Notes under the pieces: generated by a model | What the model saw: only the letters and a program-made list of their open reading frames with translations | Database searches by the model: none | Told to the model about the DNA's origin: nothing | Translations under genes and position numbers: made by a program | NCBI RefSeq assembly: GCF_040834005.1 | Contig: NZ_CP162129.1 | Location: forward strand, 68,501 to 132,500 | Length of the DNA stretch: 64,000 bases | Direction: 5' to 3' | Source of the DNA: Paenibacillus sp. PL2-23 | GTDB taxonomy: Bacteria; Bacillota; Bacilli; Paenibacillales; Paenibacillaceae | Shown here: in pieces, positions 61,477 to 64,000 of the stretch | Layout of the letters: each line of letters opens with the position of its first letter | How positions within the stretch are numbered: the stretch's first letter is position 1

Positions 61477-61506
61477 TATTATGCCACGTATTCTAGCGAA
61501 ATATAC
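61477..61506 (-). promoter_or_regulatory. Sigma-G-type promoter of csfB
   Basis: Minus strand GTATA (61502-61506), 18 bp, CATAATA (61477-61483), an exact fit to GHATR-18-CATNHTA, 36 bp before the start codon. Confidence 0.65.
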
Positions 61507-61644
61507 TTGTTTCATAACCCATTTCAAATATTTATATATCATTATATGCAAGGAATAGGCGAATGGTGATCATACATTCAATTTCAGAATTCCCTTGCCG
61601 ATATAAATAGTGGAACTATGCCCGGAAGAGGAAGGACGTCGTTT

Positions 61645-62175
61645 ATGAAGCAGAAATTATCCGATCAGAGGAATGCGACGATCTATCAATACAAATTGGT
61701 CCAGAAGGTCGTCGTCAAGTCCGAGCTTATCATGAGCCATCTTATTATTGCCGCTATCTTTTTGGGATTTCAAATGCTTATCTACGGGATGGACGGCTTA
61801 TTCGCCTGGCTGATCGGATTTGCCGCTGTACAGCTGCTCCATCTCGTTATTATTGTCATAACCTTTATTTCTGTAACTGAAGCAGCGGAACGTCAATGGG
61901 TATGGCGCGTCAATCCTCCATGGATCGGCTTTAAGCCTGCCAACGACATCTCCCTGGCGGTCTTCCGCCGCGTGCATCGCCATTTATTTTGGCTCGGATT
62001 GTGTATCATTGCGGTATTTTATCCCTGGCTCGGGCCATCTTTAATGATTAGCTTAATCAGCTGGCATATATGGGTGCTCATGCCTCGTCTTATGCTTTCC
62101 ATCGCATTCCGCAAGCAGCGCAAAGACGGCATCCTCCGTCTGCAAACCAAAGAAGCATATTTCTATCATCGCTAG
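61645..62175 (+). CDS. Integral membrane protein of unknown function
   Basis: About 176 residues with probably four hydrophobic segments (two adjacent ones about residues 30-75, one near 115-130 and one near 132-150) and a basic C-terminus. I do not recognise a named family. The ATG at 61645 has GAAGG 9 bases upstream and is preferred over the ATG at 61618. It is transcribed away from csfB, towards the rRNA operon end, and is followed by the 243-bp repeats without a clear T-run terminator. Confidence 0.6.
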   Translation: MKQKLSDQRNATIYQYKLVQKVVVKSELIMSHLIIAAIFLGFQMLIYGMDGLFAWLIGFAAVQLLHLVIIVITFISVTEAAERQWVWRVNPPWIGFKPANDISLAVFRRVHRHLFWLGLCIIAVFYPWLGPSLMISLISWHIWVLMPRLMLSIAFRKQRKDGILRLQTKEAYFYHR

Positions 62176-62308
62176 TGTTCGAGAACCTCCAGTAGACCGC
62201 TGGTTTACCACGGGTTACCCTCCCAGCGGTGGTCGTATGAGAATCATGCTGTCCATACGGTGTAGCGTGCGACTGACCGCCCGCTAGTGGCACCCCTGCG
62301 GTGTAGCA

Positions 62309-63026
62309 TGCGAATAATGCTGCGAAAGTGCATCAATTTCTTATATTAGCTTGCTCAAATGAGGAAATGCTGCGATTATACATCATTTCAAGCACAGTTC
62401 CACCTTACATGACCACACATCGGCTATAATCCTGCACATTCGCATCAATTTGACCCTACACTAACTTTCCGAGCATTAATTACTGCAGGATTTGCAGGAT
62501 TTACTCCTCCTGTACCTTCTACTGTACATAGCGGCGGGTAACCTTTGCAGCCTGCGAATAATGCTGCGAAAGTGCATCAATTTCTTATATTAGCTTGCTC
62601 AAACGAGGAATTGCTGCGATTATACATCATTTTAAGCACCGTCCCACCTTACACGTCCACACATCGCCTATAATCCTGCACATTCGCATCAATTTGACTC
62701 TACACTAACTTTCCGAGCATTAATTACTGCAGATTCGCAGGATTTAATCCTCCTGTACCTTCTACTGTACATAGCGGCGGGCAACCTTTGCAGACTGCGA
62801 ATAATGCTGCAAAAGTACATCAACTTCTTATATTTGTTTGCTCAAACGAGGAATTGCTGCGATTATACATCATTTCAAGCACCGTCCCACCTTACACGTC
62901 CACACATCGCCTATAATCCTGCACATTCGCATCAATTTGACTCTACACTAACTTTCCGAGCATTAATTACTGCAGATTCGCAGGATTTACTCGTCATCCG
63001 CCTTCTACTGTATATAGCGCGCAACA
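62309..63026. repeat. 243-bp element in three tandem copies
   Basis: Copies start at 62309, 62553 and 62796 (TGCGAATAATGCTGC), spacings 244 and 243 bp, with the last ending near 63026. They are about 95% alike by eye. Each contains the small hairpin TGTAC-CTTCTACT-GTACA near its end (decayed to TGTATA in the third copy). The frames are stop-rich and no gene is seen. It lies between the 61645-62175 gene and the 5S rRNA gene. Confidence 0.9.
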
Positions 63027-63094
63027 TTCATCATCAGGTTACTTAGGTTCGTCCACAACAACAAACCTGCCACAGTAATCTGTGACAGGTCATT

Positions 63095-63168
63095 CGTGCT
63101 TGACAAAGTCCAATCCTCACTGGGCTTGGGCTACTCGTGCTTGGCAAAGTCCATTCCGCACTGGGTTT
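63095..63168. repeat. 33-bp direct repeat downstream of the rRNA operon
   Basis: CGTGCTTGACAAAGTCCA... (63095-63127) recurs at 63136-63168, with five or six differences. On the minus strand each copy ends CAAGCACG, the same bases that end the 5S gene, so they may be remnants of rRNA operon tails. Confidence 0.6.
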
Positions 63169-63302
63169 GAGTTTGCTCCGGAGCGATTGCATCCCCAGTC
63201 GGCGTCTGAACCTACCTCTAAATGCCGGGTCATGCCTCGTCGAGTTACTTCGATGAAAGGTTCGGACACTCTCCCAGTAGGGAGAGGAACGTCTCCACGC
63301 AC

Positions 63303-63337
63303 AAAAAGACCTACCGTAAATGAATACGGTAGGTCTT
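63303..63337 (-). terminator. rRNA operon terminator
   Basis: Perfect hairpin AGACCTACCGTA/TACGGTAGGTCT (63308-63337, loop of six) followed by TTTTTGTG on the minus strand, directly after the 5S gene. Confidence 0.9.
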
Positions 63338-63341
63338 CTGT

Positions 63342-63458
63342 GCTTGGCGACGTCCTACTCTCCCAGGACCCTGCGGTCCAAGTACCATCGGCGCTGAAGG
63401 GCTTAACGGTCGTGTTCGGTATGGGAACGCGTGGTTCCCCTTCGCCGTCATCACCAAA
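63342..63458 (-). rRNA. rrf: 5S ribosomal RNA
   Basis: On the minus strand the gene begins TTTGGTGATGACGGCGAAGG and ends GGACGTCGCCAAGCA, with the conserved centre CCCATACCGAACACGACCGT. About 117 nt. It is the last gene of a 16S-23S-5S operon and the likely substrate of RNase M5, encoded at 48775-49338. Confidence 0.96.
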
Positions 63459-63557
63459 CGTCAATGTTTGCACATTGAAAACTGGATACGAAAGTTTGCT
63501 GAACTTTAGCTGTCATAAGCATATGCTTACGATGTGTGTTTCCTCTCGGAAACACTT

Positions 63558-64000
<443 letters not shown>

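Noticed and set aside
62309..63026. Insertion sequence or integron-like array
   Set aside because: No transposase or integrase frame, no terminal inverted repeats and no target-site duplication were seen around the 243-bp copies.

Overview
The window looks like chromosomal DNA of a spore-forming, Gram-positive Firmicute of the Paenibacillus type. The evidence is the near-complete Bacillus/Paenibacillus gene order next to an rRNA operon (csfB/gin, yaaO, tmk, darA, yaaR, holB, ricT, yabA, trmN6, rsmI, abrB, tatD, yabE, rnmV, ksgA, yabG, veg, sspF, ispE, purR, ridA, spoVG, glmU, ctc, pth, fin, mfd, spoVT, yabM, mazG, rqcP, yabP, yabQ, divIC, yabR, spoIIE). An SLH-anchored exoprotein and a membrane-bound AraC regulator also fit Paenibacillus. 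Almost all core genes are on the minus strand, so transcription runs leftwards from the rRNA operon at the right edge. This is the origin-proximal segment in reverse orientation.

Layout, left to right. Bases 1-7116 hold a compact Gram-positive Pel exopolysaccharide operon transcribed leftwards: an epimerase-PelD fusion, a PelE-like protein, PelA (deacetylase only), PelF and PelG (cut by the window edge). Bases 7370-18491 hold a secreted beta-helix protein, a 1900-residue cell-surface protein (lamin-tail domains, calcineurin-like phosphoesterase, three SLH domains) and a divergent membrane AraC-type regulator. Bases 18.5-19.0 kb are a 51-bp hairpin repeat array. From spoIIE (19.15 kb) rightwards the conserved sporulation, translation and replication block runs to csfB at 61.4 kb. 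It is broken by a multi-PAS diguanylate cyclase (24.0-27.1 kb), two more 51-bp-period arrays (28.2 and 30.6 kb) and an SPFH/ribbon-helix-helix gene pair (33.9-35.0 kb). A 243-bp element in three tandem copies, the 5S gene and the 3' end of the 23S gene fill the right end.

How the parts fit. The Pel operon carries its own c-di-GMP receptor (PelD, with a conserved RxxD site), and the window also encodes an apparently active GGEEF diguanylate cyclase without that feedback site. The core block combines cell-cycle and sporulation control (spoIIE, divIC, yabP/yabQ, spoVT, spoVG, fin, csfB, yabG, sspF, abrB) with housekeeping functions. Several promoters are legible by eye: tandem Spo0A boxes after the abrB promoter, a Spo0A-type 21-bp-spaced spoIIE promoter, a sigma-H spoVG promoter, sigma-G promoters for csfB and sspF, a sigma-K promoter for yabG, two consensus sigma-A promoters for veg, and inverted PurBoxes before purR. 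Compared with Bacillus subtilis, prs, metS and yazA are missing from their usual places.

The least explained features are the three 51-bp-period hairpin arrays, a dispersed ~95-bp element usually sitting just beyond terminators, the 243-bp triplicate beside the rRNA operon, and the epimerase-PelD fusion with the neighbouring secreted beta-helix protein.
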